A stretch of DNA of 6,681 nucleotides. It comes from Desulfobacterales bacterium (GTDB taxonomy: Bacteria; Desulfobacterota; Desulfobacteria; Desulfobacterales; Desulfosalsimonadaceae). Positions within the stretch are counted from its first letter, which is position 1; each line of letters begins with the position of its first letter. The stretch lies in NCBI GenBank assembly GCA_029933295.1, contig JAOZOL010000135.1, positions 1 to 6,681 on the forward strand, read 5' to 3'. The translations under genes were made by a program, and so were the position numbers. The notes beneath the pieces were generated by a model. That model saw only the letters and a list, made by a program, of their open reading frames with translations. It had not been told where the DNA came from and made no database searches. Shown in pieces: positions 6,599 through 6,681 of the stretch.

Positions 6599-6627
6599 AA
6601 GATATCGATATAAATAAATATTGTCAA
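6599..6627 (-). promoter_or_regulatory. cysQ: Distal sigma70-like promoter candidate for the cysQ operon
   Basis: On the - strand, a perfect TTGACA (6622-6627) is followed after 17 nt by TATCTT (6599-6604, 4 of 6). The leader would be about 80 nt. The palindrome ATATCGATAT (6602-6611) overlaps the -10 region and could be a repressor site, though AT-rich palindromes are frequent by chance. Confidence 0.4.
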
Positions 6628-6681
6628 CCTACCTAATTGTATCATCGAAGTCAATATATAATTCACGCCGAATTTTAGGGG

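Larger units (their letters stand above)
6512..6681. other. Non-coding upstream region of the cysQ operon
   Basis: A 170-nt AT-rich stretch from the cysQ start to the window edge with no credible gene on either strand. It holds two sigma70-like promoter candidates facing cysQ and a 10-bp palindrome ATATCGATAT (6602-6611). The gene beyond the edge is not visible, so it is unknown whether this is a divergent promoter region. Confidence 0.6.

Noticed and set aside
1..6681. Mobile element, CRISPR array, tRNA or rRNA
   Set aside because: No transposase or integrase motif, no regularly spaced repeats, and no cloverleaf or rRNA-like segment was recognised on either strand.

Overview
The window reads as chromosomal DNA from a Desulfobacterota (deltaproteobacterial) bacterium, most likely a member or relative of the Desulfobacteraceae. 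This is judged by protein resemblance from memory: a HTH–PilZ protein with an 'MS-x-E/D' helical linker before the PilZ domain, a fused ATP sulfurylase/APS kinase, and a COG1022-type acyl-CoA synthetase. No database search was possible, so the taxon is an inference.

Layout. One gene lies on the + strand (63-803): a Cro/CI-type helix-turn-helix domain fused to a C-terminal PilZ (c-di-GMP-binding) domain. A 9-bp inverted repeat brackets the segment just upstream of its ribosome binding site. The other four genes lie on the - strand and are read from right to left: cysQ (6511-5693), a bifunctional sulfate adenylyltransferase/adenylylsulfate kinase (5653-3941), a TviB/WbpO-type UDP-N-acetylhexosamine 6-dehydrogenase (3937-2645), and a long-chain acyl-CoA synthetase (2596-821). 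Gaps between them are 39, 3 and 48 nt, so they look like one operon. Two sigma70-like promoter candidates, each with a 17-nt spacer, lie in the 170-nt non-coding stretch upstream of cysQ. The last - strand gene converges on the PilZ gene with only 17 nt between the stop codons and no clear terminator.

How the genes may work together. ATP sulfurylase/APS kinase makes PAPS, CysQ removes the PAP left over after sulfotransfer, and the dehydrogenase makes a UDP-linked HexNAc uronic acid. Dissimilatory sulfate reduction needs APS but not PAPS, so a PAPS-making and PAP-clearing pair beside a uronic-acid gene is best read as supply for a sulfated, acidic surface polysaccharide or other sulfated glycan. 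The sulfotransferase and glycosyltransferases would have to be outside the window. The ATP-sulfurylase half carries non-standard residues at three active-site positions, whereas the APS-kinase half keeps most of its hallmark motifs; the fusion may therefore work mainly as an APS kinase. The acyl-CoA synthetase has no obvious role in this scheme and may simply be co-transcribed.

No mobile element, CRISPR array, tRNA or rRNA was seen. The genes are recognisable families; the interest lies in the combination and in the altered active site rather than in a wholly unknown system.
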